From: Gracilaria gracilis
Lineage: Eukaryota; Rhodophyta; Florideophyceae; Gracilariales; Gracilariaceae
Assembly (NCBI GenBank): GCA_030374805.1
Contig: JARGSG010000195.1
Coordinates: forward strand, 434,001 to 498,000
Direction: 5' to 3'
Length of the DNA stretch: 64,000 nt
Numbering within the stretch: position 1 is the stretch's first letter; the number at the start of each line of letters is the position of its first letter. Shown here piece by piece: positions 33,218-43,736 of the stretch. The translations under genes and the position numbers were made by a program. The notes under the pieces are model-generated. The model saw only the letters and a list, made by a program, of their open reading frames with translations. It ran no database searches and was not told the DNA's origin.

Positions 33218-33510
33218 CCCTTTGCTTTTTGGGAGCCCAACAATTGAGCTCCTAGTGTTGTGAGCCCAAAGAGCCCAATAGGAAGCTTAGTGCGCCCAAA
33301 TTAATGGGCTAACTACTGGGTTCTCTGCTACGCGCCTCGCTGGGCACGCTTCTCAGCTTGGGCCTGCGGCTGAACTCTTGACTGGGCTCCCAACACATGG
33401 GGTTCCAGAACGGAGCTCAGTCTGGGCGCTTTACTGGGCTCACTTCCGGGCTCTCTCCTGGGCTTCTCTCTAGAAGTTGTACGGTAGAACGTCTTCCGAG
33501 CCCAGAATTT
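33218..33510 (+). repeat. Left terminal inverted repeat
   Basis: This is about 290 bp with many GGGCTC and GAGCCC words. Matched landmarks with the right arm include CCTA(G/A)TGTTGTGAG, CGCCCAAATTAA(T/A)GGGCT, CTTCTCAGCTTGGGCC and TTGTACGGTA. The density of GGGCTC suggests a subterminal binding motif. Confidence 0.75.
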
Positions 33511-34439
33511 GGCTCGCTTCTGGGATATCTACTTGGAGGGCTTCTGTACTTCGCCATCTCGATGGATTGGATTCCTTCCTATCGCTGTGCAGGCTTTGCC
33601 TTTGGAAGATGCAGGCTTGATGAGAAGCTCTCAGCATAAAACCAACATTCTAATTGGACTAAAAAGTACTTGAATAACTGCAGGTTTTGGAAATGACTTC
33701 CATGCATTCAGGCGCACAACAGATCTCCCCATCGAGTAAGCTCGCTCAAGAATCTTCACATTCTTACAGAAGCAACCCCGTTATAGCAGATGCGTACTTC
33801 TCACTACAGTTTGACAGTGACCCAGTACATGTCCCTGACAAACTCTCTACGCTATCCTCATTTGCAAATAACTAGTATTCTCACCGTCTTTCACCCTTGC
33901 AAGATCTTTATCATGAAGGATCGACAGCAGCATGTACTGAAAGTGAGCAGAAGACATCTAAAACCAGTTCTTTTCCCGATTCTTCGTACCCTAAGATGAA
34001 CAAGAAGCTCTCTGTTGATAGAATGAACTGTACAAAAGCCGGAGTTGCGCCGCATGCAACTCAGAATTCATCAAAATAATCATCTGAGTCCTTTTTCAGC
34101 CCAGAATCTTCAAACGATGCAACTTTTGATATTTGTTCTCTACGAGATTCTGGCAGTGAAGACAACAAAATCTCCGACGAAGAAAAACTTAATATAAGAA
34201 ACATCCCACCACTTCGTATTTTTGGCCAAAAAGACTTGATCTCCGTAGTCGTGGAGAACACCTGGGCTGGATTTTTCCTTCCCGATTCTGATCTCTTCCG
34301 GGATGAAGAGGAAAGCAACATGATTGAAACCGAGGAGTGTGGTCTGGAAGCAACACAGTCGGACGAAAGTCGGTGGGAAACTTCAGTAATTGATAATTGG
34401 TGCTAAAGGCCTTCTTATAATTACATTGATATCGGAATC

Positions 34440-35946
34440 GATGAAATTGATGAACGTCTATTTGAGCGATTGTCGAAAAAGGCACGTTTGGTTTTGCACA
34501 ATATTGAGAAAGAGCTAGGTAGGAACAGAAGTGAATGCGTGGCAAATTCTGGGCAGGAAAACGCTTACGTGGGTAATACTTCTGCTGTACAAATTCTCCG
34601 TTATTTTCTTACTCGCGCTAAACTTGACAAAGTTTCCAAAGAGTTTAATAGGGTTCTTGACACTTTACAAAAACACCCGGTGACAATTGAAGAATCAGAG
34701 TCAATCATTGTGTTTCAAGTGTTATGTTCCTTCTACCGGGAGACTCCTGCAAAGGCCGATTCAAACGAAGGCAAGGACTTTCAATTTCAATTGGTAGTGA
34801 GGTCTAAACGTTATTACGAGGTGTGGAGGTCCCTATGTTGCAACCCTAAGCCAAGAAGTAAGGTGTCTCACAGTGGCGGCGCTTGGAAATTTAACACCAA
34901 GAGAGTAGACGAACTCATATTTTGGCTGGAAGAAGAAATTGAGAGCGTGAATAGATCACTGCTATTAATTCCAAATTGAACGATTATATCACTTGACGGT
35001 GACCACCTGCGGCTCTCTCCGAAAAAGGTAGAGACAAATGCCGATCGTCGAATCATAAACAACCCCTAGAAGTCTATGGGTCCTGTTTGTAATGCTGCTT
35101 GTTCAGGGTTGCTATTTTTTCCCGTTGTTGGGCACCAATCTCGACCGCGGGAGTCATTGATGGATACATGGGTGCGTGTTGTACAGCTTTTGCAAGGGAG
35201 GCCTACACTGCGGTCAATTCTGCAGATTGCAAATGCAGTATTTGCGGGTGATCGTTCCCACAACTGTAGAGAAACTATAAGGTTCGTAACGGAGGGATTA
35301 CGGGCGAACTTAATAGGTACGTATAAGAGCTCACTAGAATTTCATTTCGTATACGGGGACGGCGCAATATGCCGACCGCATAAAAAATTGGTTGTACCAG
35401 AGAATGGTTTTCGCGCAGTTTATTCCGCAACTAGGAAGCTCAAAAGTGGCCTCGCAGTGGAAGCTGCTCTCTATAGCGGATTTATTTTGGTCGTATTTCC
35501 GCCACCATCAACAATAACCAGAACCTATTTGGATCTCAAAATTTCACACTTGTCCCAAGAACGGTTTAGTAGATACGTACGTACATGAAAAGTTGGATGT
35601 CATACGGTCGATTAATGACAAGGTTTCTTCGAAGAAGGAAGATCGTAGTGTTACAGTCGCTATGGGAGTGCTTGAGAAGAAGAGGTACAAAGAAAATGTC
35701 ATCAAACATTTAGCAAGACTGAATCAGCTCATTGTGCTACAGAGTGAGGTCCTTTCTTGGTTCTTCCCAAGAGCGTTCTTATTCACATCGAAAACCACAC
35801 TCGGTTTTCTTAAACCCGCGTACAAAGATTTTGAAAACAGCATCAGTGGCTTCGAACATTCATTACGGTCTACTCACCTCTTGCGACGAGCCGTTACCCT
35901 ACCGGAGTTATTCGATGAGACCAAGAATCTTCTTTTCAAGAAGTAA
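34440..35946 (+). pseudogene. DDE transposase of the TTAT element
   Basis: The parts in order are a helical N-terminal region (MSKKARLVLHNIEKELGRNRSE), a charged coiled segment ending WLEEEIESVNRSLLLIPN, then TIISLDGDHLRL (first D), GPVCNAACSGLLFFPVVG, ESLMDTWVRVVQLLQGRPTL, IANAVFAGDRSHN (second D), GLRANLIGTYKSSLEFHFVYG, and near 35745 VLSWFFPRAFLFTSKTT. The L-D-x-D-H...D-R-x-x...G-T-x-K-x-x-x-x-F-x-F-x-G succession is that of RNase H-fold transposases. In-frame stops at 34977 and 35067 and further breaks make it inactive. An upstream acidic stretch (about 34080-34400) may be its N-terminus. Confidence 0.55.
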
Positions 35947-36277
35947 AGGTCGGTGGCAGTTATTCTTAGCCTGATTAATCAAAGCAGTGCAACAGAACCG
36001 AGTTCAGCTGACAAGACGGGCTTATAGCTATGGCTGACTCCGAATTTCAACGCTGGCGTTTCCCAGATATCGTGTGGATTTTAGTTAAGTTTAATAGGAG
36101 AGCACCTCTGGAAGGCGGAAAGCAGAGCTGATTACGCCATTGGGACATCTCAGATGCAACATGGTGCAAGGAATAATTACAGGTGGAACGGCTTTTATGA
36201 CTGAAGACCAGAGACGGATGCACTGGTCGAAGTGTCTACTAACGAAACTGCGCCGATTGTCTTTACGAGGCTGAGTA

Positions 36278-37095
36278 ATGAAGCCTTTGGTTGCAAGCAG
36301 TAGGATGAAAGAAGGTACTTTTAATGTAATTGAAGTTCTCAAATCACTTCCTGCCTTCATGGCCTTCGCAAACACGTCTCATTATGTTTTTCTGTCAATG
36401 CAGACGCCTAGAGCAAGCGCAGTGGATGGTACCATTGGCGGAGTCAGTCAGAAGTTCAGGGTACCATACCTCCGGGGTGTTGGGTTGCTCGGTTCCCGTG
36501 AGCATTTAATGATTCAGGACAGTCCAAACGCAGTCGGACAATTGGTTGACGAAAATTCAAGGCAGTTCGTTAAAGCTGTAGTGGTTAAAACTATGACGGG
36601 CATTAACACGATAAGGGCAGCAGAAGGAGTCAAGAAACGTTTCGATGGTATTATATGTATCTCAGAAATCGGGGGTAGCACAATTTCAAACGAGGCTTTC
36701 CAAAACGTAGTGCCCAACGAATCGTATCGTGCTCAATGTTTTCATCATCATCAGCACTGGAGACGCTGCATGTACTTTATGCTGTCTCTGAAAGTGGACA
36801 TGCTTCGGAGGTGGGATAGTTTGTGCTTGTCCTTCCACGTTTCTCCAATGACGCAATCCGAGATTATCTTCTATGTCTTGACATAACTCGTAGCTTCGCT
36901 TTCGAATGGATTGGAAAACCTGCAACGTCAATTCCTAACGAGTATGGAAAGCTGGTTCAGGAACTGTATGCGGCAGATATTAACAGTTTCGCCTCACATT
37001 CCAACACAAGTATGGCTCTCAGAGAGCATATTGTTAATGATGGAAAGCCCATTTTCCCTGCACGCATGATCCGAATGTCGAATTTGGTCGACTGA
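36278..37095 (+). pseudogene. Second gene of the TTAT element, unrecognised
   Basis: The frame 36278-36886 (202 residues) begins MKPLVASSRMKEGTFNVIEVLKSLPAFMAF and contains VVVKTMTGINTIRAAEGVKKRFDGIICISEIGGS. An overlapping frame (36823-37095) continues in the same style, with FSNDAIRDYLLCLDITRSFAFEWIG. I recognise no domain. It lies inside the inverted repeats, on the same strand as the transposase, so it is probably an accessory protein of the element. Confidence 0.35.
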
Positions 37096-37114
37096 AACGA
37101 CGTGAAAGGAGGAA

Positions 37115-37196
37115 TTGATGAGTACACCGCCAGAATGAAATACATAACACATACCAATTCCGGTTGATGAGTACTCTGTGAGAATGAAATACATAA
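37115..37196. repeat. Direct repeat pair of ~30 bp
   Basis: TTGATGAGTAC, six variable bases, then AGAATGAAATACATAA occurs twice, about 50 bp apart, inside the TTAT element just after its second gene. Confidence 0.6.
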
Positions 37197-37239
37197 AATC
37201 TACCAAGTCTGCAGAGAACCCTGTTGCAAGCCTCATTTC

Positions 37240-38040
37240 CCCCCCTTTATGTGCTCAAGTGCACAATGTCACTGTTGCCTATCGGCTTCTTTACGCAAAA
37301 CAACTTGGTTTATTATCATTTCATTAAAGCGCGCCCTATTACTCAAGGAACGGATACAATGCCACGAGACATCGTATTTCTAATGTGTGTAGTTTCCTTG
37401 ACTTCATTCATGTCCTTGCTACAGAATAAAAAAAGGGGGCCATGAAAAATGATGTAGTAGAAAAAAGTGAAGGAGTACTCCGGGATATATCGAATTTGAA
37501 GCGAGTGAGCGATGGACTTTTATTGTCTACGCAGTGAAGATCTGTGAGGCCAAAGTTCAAAAAAAAGTTGTGGAAAAGTTTAGTGGAAAGGACTTGACTC
37601 TTCTATGTTTGTCTGGCATCTCGAACCACTTGTGGGTCAAAGCAAGAAAAGCGTATTGAGTGCTCTGCTCATGGTCGGTAAAGCACCGAAATGGGAAGTG
37701 AATAACCAGAAAGCGAGGGAGTTCGAAACAACGGCAATGGTGTGCCAAATGTCGACAAGCAATATGCGTTAAATGTTGGAATCGATGGTATACCAGCAAA
37801 GTTCTGGAAAAAAATTTCTCCTTTGGCTGCAATTTAAAAGACGTCCAAAATTCTGGTGCCCGATTCCAGGGATCTAATGTGGTAGCTGAAAGTTATTAGA
37901 GTTTCTTGAATGGTAAAAGTTTCATCTGCAACGAAGTAATGTTGTTTTCTCCTCGCAATTAGCGTAGCATCTTTGTATTCGCATTAGAACAAAACAAATT
38001 TTCAAACTTGAGATTCCAGAATACGGTGAGGAAAATGATC
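37240..38040. other. Noncoding interior of the TTAT element
   Basis: There are no frames with recognisable content between the second gene and the right inverted repeat. Confidence 0.35.
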
Positions 38041-38129
38041 CTAGAGGTTCAAATGGTCGCAGGAAAGAATGTCAGAACCGAGGGACAGAATGAGGAAAAT
38101 TGTGGACATGGTCTTCACAACCAATCCTG

Positions 38130-38450
38130 GACTCGAAAGACGTTGTACCGTACAACGCCCAGAAGGGAGCCCATTAGAGCGCCTAAAAGGGAGCCCATTA
38201 AAGCGCCGAGAAGTGAGCCATGTAGAGCGCACAGGCTGGGCTCCGTTCAGGAACCCACTGTATTGGGAAACCAGTTGGGAGCCCAGCAGCGGGCCCAAGC
38301 TGAGAAGCGCGCCCAGCAGCGCCCCCAGTAGCACGACCAACAGCGAGATTAGTAATGAGCCCTTTAATTTGGGCGAGCTACGCTCCAAATTGGGCTCCTT
38401 GGTCTCACAACATTAGGAGCCCAATTTTGGCGGTCCCGAGAAGCACAGGG
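38130..38450 (-). repeat. Right terminal inverted repeat
   Basis: This is the inverted partner of 33218-33510, about 320 bp. It differs from the left arm by scattered substitutions and small indels, which suggests an old insertion. Confidence 0.75.
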
Positions 38451-39216
38451 TTATGGCGTTAAATTCATAAAACTTGGAGGTCTGGAACTTGTGATTTGAG
38501 CTCTCTCTTTGAGTTTCGTTCAAGTTTTGACGTAGCCTATGACGCCCAAATGCTGGGAAATCAACATTTATGTGGGATACATAGGTTGCTGTATTTTGGG
38601 CAAAAAACCCTTTCAAGAGGTGAAATAACCGAGACGTCGCATCCCACTCGTGAATTTTTTCCAAGGACTACGATAAGTTTCACATATTAAGGCTAGATAT
38701 CAGAATTATACAGAAGAGGGTGTCTTTTAGTGTCAAAACGAAGCCAGAATATTGGAGAAAACTCCGTAAACGAGTACTCTCGGTGCACGAGCGGTTCGAG
38801 CGCTGTGGGGTCGGTTAGTGTTTCAGGGTTGTTTTCAAGATAATCAAGGGCTTTGATTGTGGCTGCGTAGGTTTGAAGAGCAAGGTACCAAGGTGCATAT
38901 TTGCTTCGGTCAAGCTCTGAGATGCGATGTGTTCTATCTGTGTCCATGGTGATAGTGGCGGCTGTTGTGTTGAGTGTAGCTGTGGCTGATGTGCGTAGTG
39001 TGTGTTGTGCGGCTGTGGCTGTTGATTGTGTGTTTGGTGTGTGTTGTTGGTTTTGTGTGGTGTATTTGGGCTTGTAAGTGTCGGTAGCTGATGTGATGGC
39101 GTTTTGTTATAGATTGAGGTGGAATGGATCGTTTCGTAGTTCGCGCCCTTGTTGGCGGGGTTCTCTGGCGTTATGGTTTTTCGTTTTAATTTGTTCAGTG
39201 TAGTTCCTAGGGACAT

Positions 39217-39241
39217 GGGGGGGGGGGGGGGGGGGGGGGGG
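39217..39241. repeat. 25-nt poly-G tract
   Basis: An uninterrupted run of G on the plus strand (C on the element strand) lies in the leader/gag region of the copia fragment. It may be slippage, or an inaccurate base count in the assembly. Confidence 0.9.
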
Positions 39242-39282
39242 TCGAGATGGTCGTCTGTTTTCAAAGCGTGGCGCCCATAACC

Positions 39283-39373
39283 TATGAAGTGGAAGGCTCT
39301 ACTCGCTTTACTTTCTTCGAGCTCTGTCGTTGCTGACCTAAGTACCTACTGGTCTTCACTGTAATGTTTGACA
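39283..39373 (-). repeat. 5' LTR of copia fragment
   Basis: On the minus strand it starts TGTCAAACATTACAGTG and shares length, order and ends with the LTR at 47471-47563. The adjacent 39273-39282 is the primer site GGTTATGGGC. Confidence 0.75.
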
Positions 39374-39907
39374 TTTACACCCAGTGACTGCAAATAGTGT
39401 GGTTGCCCAATTACTGTGGTACACCAATTAGCGTGGGCCGGAGAAGACCACACTATTTGCGGTACCGAGACCAAGCCCTGTGGGCTCAAATAGTGTGGGT
39501 AGGACTGCATTTTGGCGCGCAAACGTTCATATGCACCGACCACAATCCCGAGATCAAACGTTCTCGAGTTGGAACAGAGTTTTAAGTACGCCGCCAAACT
39601 TAAAGAGCATCAAAGCGCTGGCCCAATATGCTGATTCCCACATCGGCCTCACCCATCGTTGAGGCCTTTCAGAGAGCCAGCCAGCACCAAATTTCCAACC
39701 AAGAGCCTCTACCACCACCGCAGCAATCACAAGCAAGCACCACGATACCCTGAAATGACAACCAAGACCCTCCGTCTTTGCCATTGAGCACGACAAAACA
39801 GAGGAAAGTACAAAATGTTCTCACAATATCAGATCGCTCTAAAATTGTCTCCTGGATGGCTGCGCACGCCGCCAAGCATGGGGAACGCCACTTAAAGATT
39901 CCCTATT

Positions 39908-40184
39908 AACCTCGAATATGGCCCAAATATGGCCGAGACATGGCCGAAATGTGGCCGTTTAGCTCGAACATTTCAGAGAACGTGTAACTACAAAGAATGA
40001 GTACTTTAGCCAAATGACACGTGTACACTTCGGCCATATTTAGGCCACATTTCGGCCACATTTCGGCCATATGAAAAAAAATGAAACTTGTTTATCTCCG
40101 CTTTTTAAACGTTCTCACAACTTTTCGAGTTCAACGGACACATTTCGGCCATATCTCGGCCATATTTGGGTCATATTCGAGGTT
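39908..40184. mobile_element. MITE-like inverted-repeat element, copy 1
   Basis: The ends AACCTCGAATATGGCCCAAA and (reverse complement) AACCTCGAATATGACCCAAA are inverted repeats of about 60 bp, built of AATATGGCC words. The interior is AT-rich without coding capacity. A second copy lies at 43453-43736. A flanking duplication is not clear here. Confidence 0.75.
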
Positions 40185-40423
40185 CATAGAGGATTCAAAC
40201 CGTGCGCCAGTTTCCAAATCTCTTTTAAAGAAGCGAAAAAGGCAATCTTATAAAAGCCACCCGGCTGTGGCGCAGCAGGGAGCAGTACTTTGACGAAAAC
40301 GGCATGACAACTTGGATCCGGTATTTCAATCACAAGATCCACATACAATGTGGTTAAGCGCGTCAACCTGAAGGCTCGCAAAGGAAGAGGGCGTCGTACG
40401 CGGGCTGGGTTAGTGATCTGCAT

Positions 40424-40881
40424 CTTGATATGTTGCAAGAATTTGAGAGACTTCGCAAGTTAGGCGTTAAGTTCAACTGGCGAACACTCCAAGCAATGGC
40501 TATTACACTCATAAAAGAGTCGAAAAAAACCACCTATGACCAATTTTCGGTTGATTACGGATCCGAGAAATTTATGGCACAGTGCATTACTCGTCGTTAG
40601 ATTCAGAACTTCACCGATCGATATCGAATTGTCAGTCGCGCACACACGGGGAAAAACCTTCTCTCTCCGGTAAAAAAAGAGTTCATCCATGAGACGGTGG
40701 CCTTTCACTTGGGTCAGGTGGCAAGGGCGTTTCGTGAAGGACACTGGAATGAGGCTGATATTGAAAATGCCCATGAGACTCACTTTGTTATAAACATGGA
40801 CAACGGCCGAACCTTAGGATTTTGTGGTGACAAGGAGGTTAAGTATTCAGATGTAGTATCTGGGAGAGAGGGTTTGACCAT
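40424..40881 (+). pseudogene. pogo-like transposase, N-terminal block
   Basis: The block has LQEFERLRKLGVKFNWRTLQAMA, QCITRR, a TAG stop at 40598-40600, then IQNFTDRYRIVSRAHTGK, and ENAHETHFVINMDNGRTLGF, which holds the first catalytic D of the DDE_1 nuclease. It ends REGLT at 40881. The upstream helices fit the CENP-B-type DNA-binding region of this superfamily. It joins in sense with the block at 41720-42405. Confidence 0.6.
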
Positions 40882-41719
40882 GTGTAGTGCAACGCCTTTG
40901 GCAGGAAAAGCGAAACAGCCACGAAGATGTTCGGGATCTTCCTCTCGGGAGGTAGCACAGCGAACGGAGCACTCCGGGAATGACACGACTAGCCGGGTGT
41001 AAACCGAGGTCAACCCGTCACGACGAGCGTCGGAGAACAGTGCGGACCGGGTACCGTGTAGGGACACGTGCGAAGAGTGGTCTCAAGACTGAGCCTCGTA
41101 AGAGTGGAACGGCGACGACACGATGTCGGACGGCGAGCTACTTGAGAGTGGGCAGTAGAACAAACCCAAGAAGAGGCAAAGGGGTCCACAAGAGTGGTGA
41201 TAGGTGCGTAAGACACAAACGAAACCCAATACTGGGGCGAGTATACGACATTGGTCGGGACGACACACACATGCAGTGGTAATAATCTAAGCGCCACAAG
41301 GGTGGGTAACTATACGCCAATAACGCGGTTGTCACTCCACTTGGAGGTGAACAGTGCGCGAAGGCTTGATAGTTAGAGCCAGGAAGCCCTTGCTTGGCAA
41401 GGGTGATTTACTGAGGGAGCATAGCTCAACATACTAAGTAGTGGGCTCGGTGCGGCCCCTGACAGTGGGCGCGCCGGCCAAATAAAGTCTCAAATATATC
41501 TAGTAAATACTGCAATGCTGGTGGCATCACCTCCTGGGTATCCGTGCCACACGTGTTCTCGTCACGCCCGCTGGGCGGTAGCTCAGGCCGTGCATCCCAC
41601 GTGTACAACCTCAAAAACCGTCTGAGCGCAACATCCCGCCAGCGGAGGTACAGCTCATATATCGACTTCACGCATCAATGCGTAAAATTCACTAAGTCCT
41701 CAAAATCTTCTCTTACGAG
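40882..41719. other. 838-bp interruption of the pogo-like transposase: intron or insertion
   Basis: The segment begins GTGTAG and ends TTACGAG, so it satisfies the GT...AG rule. Removing it keeps the reading frame and gives the family-like REGLTIVVLHHGG. The interior has no DDE_1 content. It contains an AATAAA at about 41482. It is therefore either a spliceosomal intron or a later insertion whose borders mimic splice sites. Confidence 0.4.
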
Positions 41720-42405
41720 TGTTGTCCTTCACCATGGTGGTTCGAATCAGCCGAGATGCATCCGCAAAATTGAACCCGTATTCATGGTGTTCCAGAACGA
41801 AAACAGGTCGTACCACATTCAAGGGGTGCCGGATGACGTCGCAGGAGTTTCGTATCGTAGTGGACCAAAAGAGTGGATGGACACTGTGGTTATGCCGGAG
41901 TGGTTGTCGGAAGAAAAAGTTACCAAGTGCCTCCCGGACCGGCGTAAGCGTGTTCTTTTTGTAGACAATTGTTCAGACCACAATCTGACGCCCACAATTT
42001 AGACTGCTACTGCTTATATTAACACGGAGATCAAGTAATTTCCCCCAAATGCCACCGACTTAATACAGCCGGCTGATTCTTTCATAATTCAAAAGATAAA
42101 GTTTGCATGGTGTGAAAGGTGGGAAAAGTATAAGATGGACATGATCCGGATAAACGCGTAGTTGGAATCTGGGAAGATGATAAAGCCGGGGAAGCACTAC
42201 TTTCTCCGTTTGGCGGCATTGAATGTGAAGAACGTCAATAGACAGAGAGACTCGGATGGCCTTACTTACGCGAGAAAGGCGATGATCAGGACAGGGCTTG
42301 CTCTGAATATCAACGGCTTGTGGGAAGAGCGTCAGCTCTTCCCGAAGCTGCAGGAGATTATTAAGAAGCACAGAGCTCACTTCGACGGAGAGCCTGTAGT
42401 GCCAT
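41720..42405 (+). pseudogene. pogo-like transposase, C-terminal block
   Basis: The block reads IEPVFMVFQNENRSYHIQGV, PDDVAGVSYRSGPKEWMD, VVMPEWLSEE, then RKRVLFVDNCSDHN (second D of the triad), a stop at 42001-42003, then FPPNATDLIQPADSFIIQKIK (third acidic residue) and a basic C-terminus. The D-N-C-x-x-H and P-P-N-A-T-x-x-x-Q-P-x-D motifs are diagnostic of the DDE_1 (pogo/Tigger) transposases. At least two stops make it inactive. Confidence 0.75.
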
Positions 42406-42631
42406 GAGGTGTCGCAGCGTCTATCTGGGGTGTGGGTAACACCACACTAATTACATTTGGAATAAATAGTGTGGCCCAAACTAATTCTGTTTTACCCTCA
42501 AATAGTGTGGTACCAGTGGTAGTGTGACCCACACTAATATATGTTTCCTTCGGCTGAGATTGCTTACATGAATTAGTGTAAGCCCCACTAATTGCTGTCA
42601 CTGGGTGTACCGTTGTACATAGCCTACGGTG

Positions 42632-42763
42632 TGTGAGTGGAATGCACTAGCTTTCTTTACTCTTTCGCTCGTCGTCGTCGCTGAGCTTATATACGCGCTC
42701 GCACTGTAATGCTGTTTAACTATTCAAAAATGTGGTGCAGCAGGAGTTGTCTGTTGTTTGACA
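42632..42763 (-). repeat. 3' LTR of copia element
   Basis: This 132-bp repeat contains TATATAAGC-type sequence (complement near 42686) and matches the 5' LTR except for an extra stretch of about 39 bp between two T(C/T)AAACA words and small indels. The next bases (42764-42770) read CGGGGAC on the element strand and could be the purine primer. Confidence 0.85.
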
Positions 42764-43452
42764 GTCCCCGGTTGGTGCAGCTCATTTTTGCTTGGGTCTC
42801 GGGGTGATCCGGAGTCGGGTGCGGAGATATTGGAATCGGTCGCGGTGCAGCGATTTGGTGAATATGTCGGCGTTCATGTCGGTTGTCGGTATTCGGTGGA
42901 CTGTGATGCTTTTGCTGGCTATGTGGTGTTGAAATTAGTGCTTAGGGATATCTGTGTACTTTCTCTGTTTCGTTGGCGTCTGGTTTTGCGCGATGAGTAC
43001 TGCAGATCGGTTGTCAATATGATGTTTTGTGGGAGTGGTTTCGTCGCTTTGTGCGTCGGTCAAGAGTTTTGTGAGCCATGTTTTGTGTCTTGTTGCTTCG
43101 GTTGCAGCTACGTACTCTGCTTCTGTGGTGGAAAGTGAAACGATATTCCGCTTTCGTGAAGCCCAAGTGATGGGGGTGCCGCAAACGGAATGGACTGTGC
43201 ACGAGATGGATTTTCGGTTGCTCTCGTTGGCGAAGTCCGCGTCGCTGAAGACCGTTAATGTTTGTGTGTCGTCTGGTTTTTGGTTGCATTGATAGAGCAA
43301 GCCGTATTCTCTTGTGCCCTTGAGATACCTGAGAAGACACTTTAGGGCGTTTTGATGGTGCTGCTGGGGCTTTGCCATATGTTGAGCTAAACGGTTCGTG
43401 GCGTACGCAATTTCGGGTTGGGTACTGTCGGTGATGTATCGGATTTCCCCTA

Positions 43453-43736
43453 TGAACAACGAATATGGCCGCAATATGCCCAAAATATGGCCGAAATGTG
43501 GCCGTTTAACTCGGAAACTTGTGAGAACGTTTATCCAGCGAAGATAAACAAGTTTTATTTTCCTTCGTATGGCCCAAATATGGCCAAAATGTGACCCAAA
43601 TATGGCCGAGGTTTACACCTGTCAGCCGGCAAAAGTACTTATTTTCACTAGTTACACGCTCTCCAAAATTTCCGACTTAAACGGCCACATTTTGCCCACA
43701 TTTCGGCCATATTTTGGCCATATTCGGAGAAATTTC
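43453..43736. mobile_element. MITE-like inverted-repeat element, copy 2
   Basis: It has the same AATATGGCC-built inverted ends as 39908-40184 and lies inside the copia reverse transcriptase/RNase H region. It separates the coding words RYRQILGEI and GEIRYITDS, and the flanks (GATTTCCCC and AATTTCTCC) look like an imperfect 8-9-bp target duplication. That size fits hAT or Mutator-type mobilisation. Confidence 0.75.

Larger units (their letters stand above)
33218..38450 (+). mobile_element. DNA transposon with long GGGCTC-rich inverted repeats
   Basis: The left end CCCTTTGCTTTTTGGGAGCC and the reverse complement of the right end CCCTGTGCTTCTCGGGACC align and continue as inverted repeats for about 300 bp. 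Both ends are flanked by TTAT (33214-33217 and 38451-38454), a 4-bp target duplication. Length is 5233 bp. The interior codes for a DDE-type transposase (about 34440-35946) and a second protein (36278-37095). A CCC start with a TTAT duplication recalls piggyBac or Sola elements, but the transposase does not look like piggyBac; the superfamily is open. The coding region has several stops, so this copy is not autonomous. Confidence 0.7.
38693..39373 (-). mobile_element. 5' fragment of a short-LTR copia element
   Basis: In minus orientation it has a 91-bp LTR, a primer site and the start of gag (ELDRSKYAPWYLALQTYAATIKALDYL, about 38900-38830). It is then cut off. The gag words LQTYAATIKA and the LTR match those of the element at 42632-47563 (FQTYAATINA), so both belong to one family. 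Only this end is left; the fragment is dead. Confidence 0.75.
39378..42607 (+). mobile_element. pogo-like DNA transposon flanked by TA
   Basis: The left end CACCCAGTGACTGCAAATAG and the right end (reverse complement CACCCAGTGACAGCAATTAG) are terminal inverted repeats, each bordered by a TA dinucleotide (39376-39377 and 42608-42609) as expected for Tc1/mariner-pogo integration. The 3230-bp interior codes for a transposase in two blocks (40424-40881 and 41720-42405). A small inverted-repeat element is inserted at 39908-40184. At both ends the motif AATAGTGTGG or its complement recurs about seven times in all. The transposase carries stops, so it is inactive. Confidence 0.75.
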
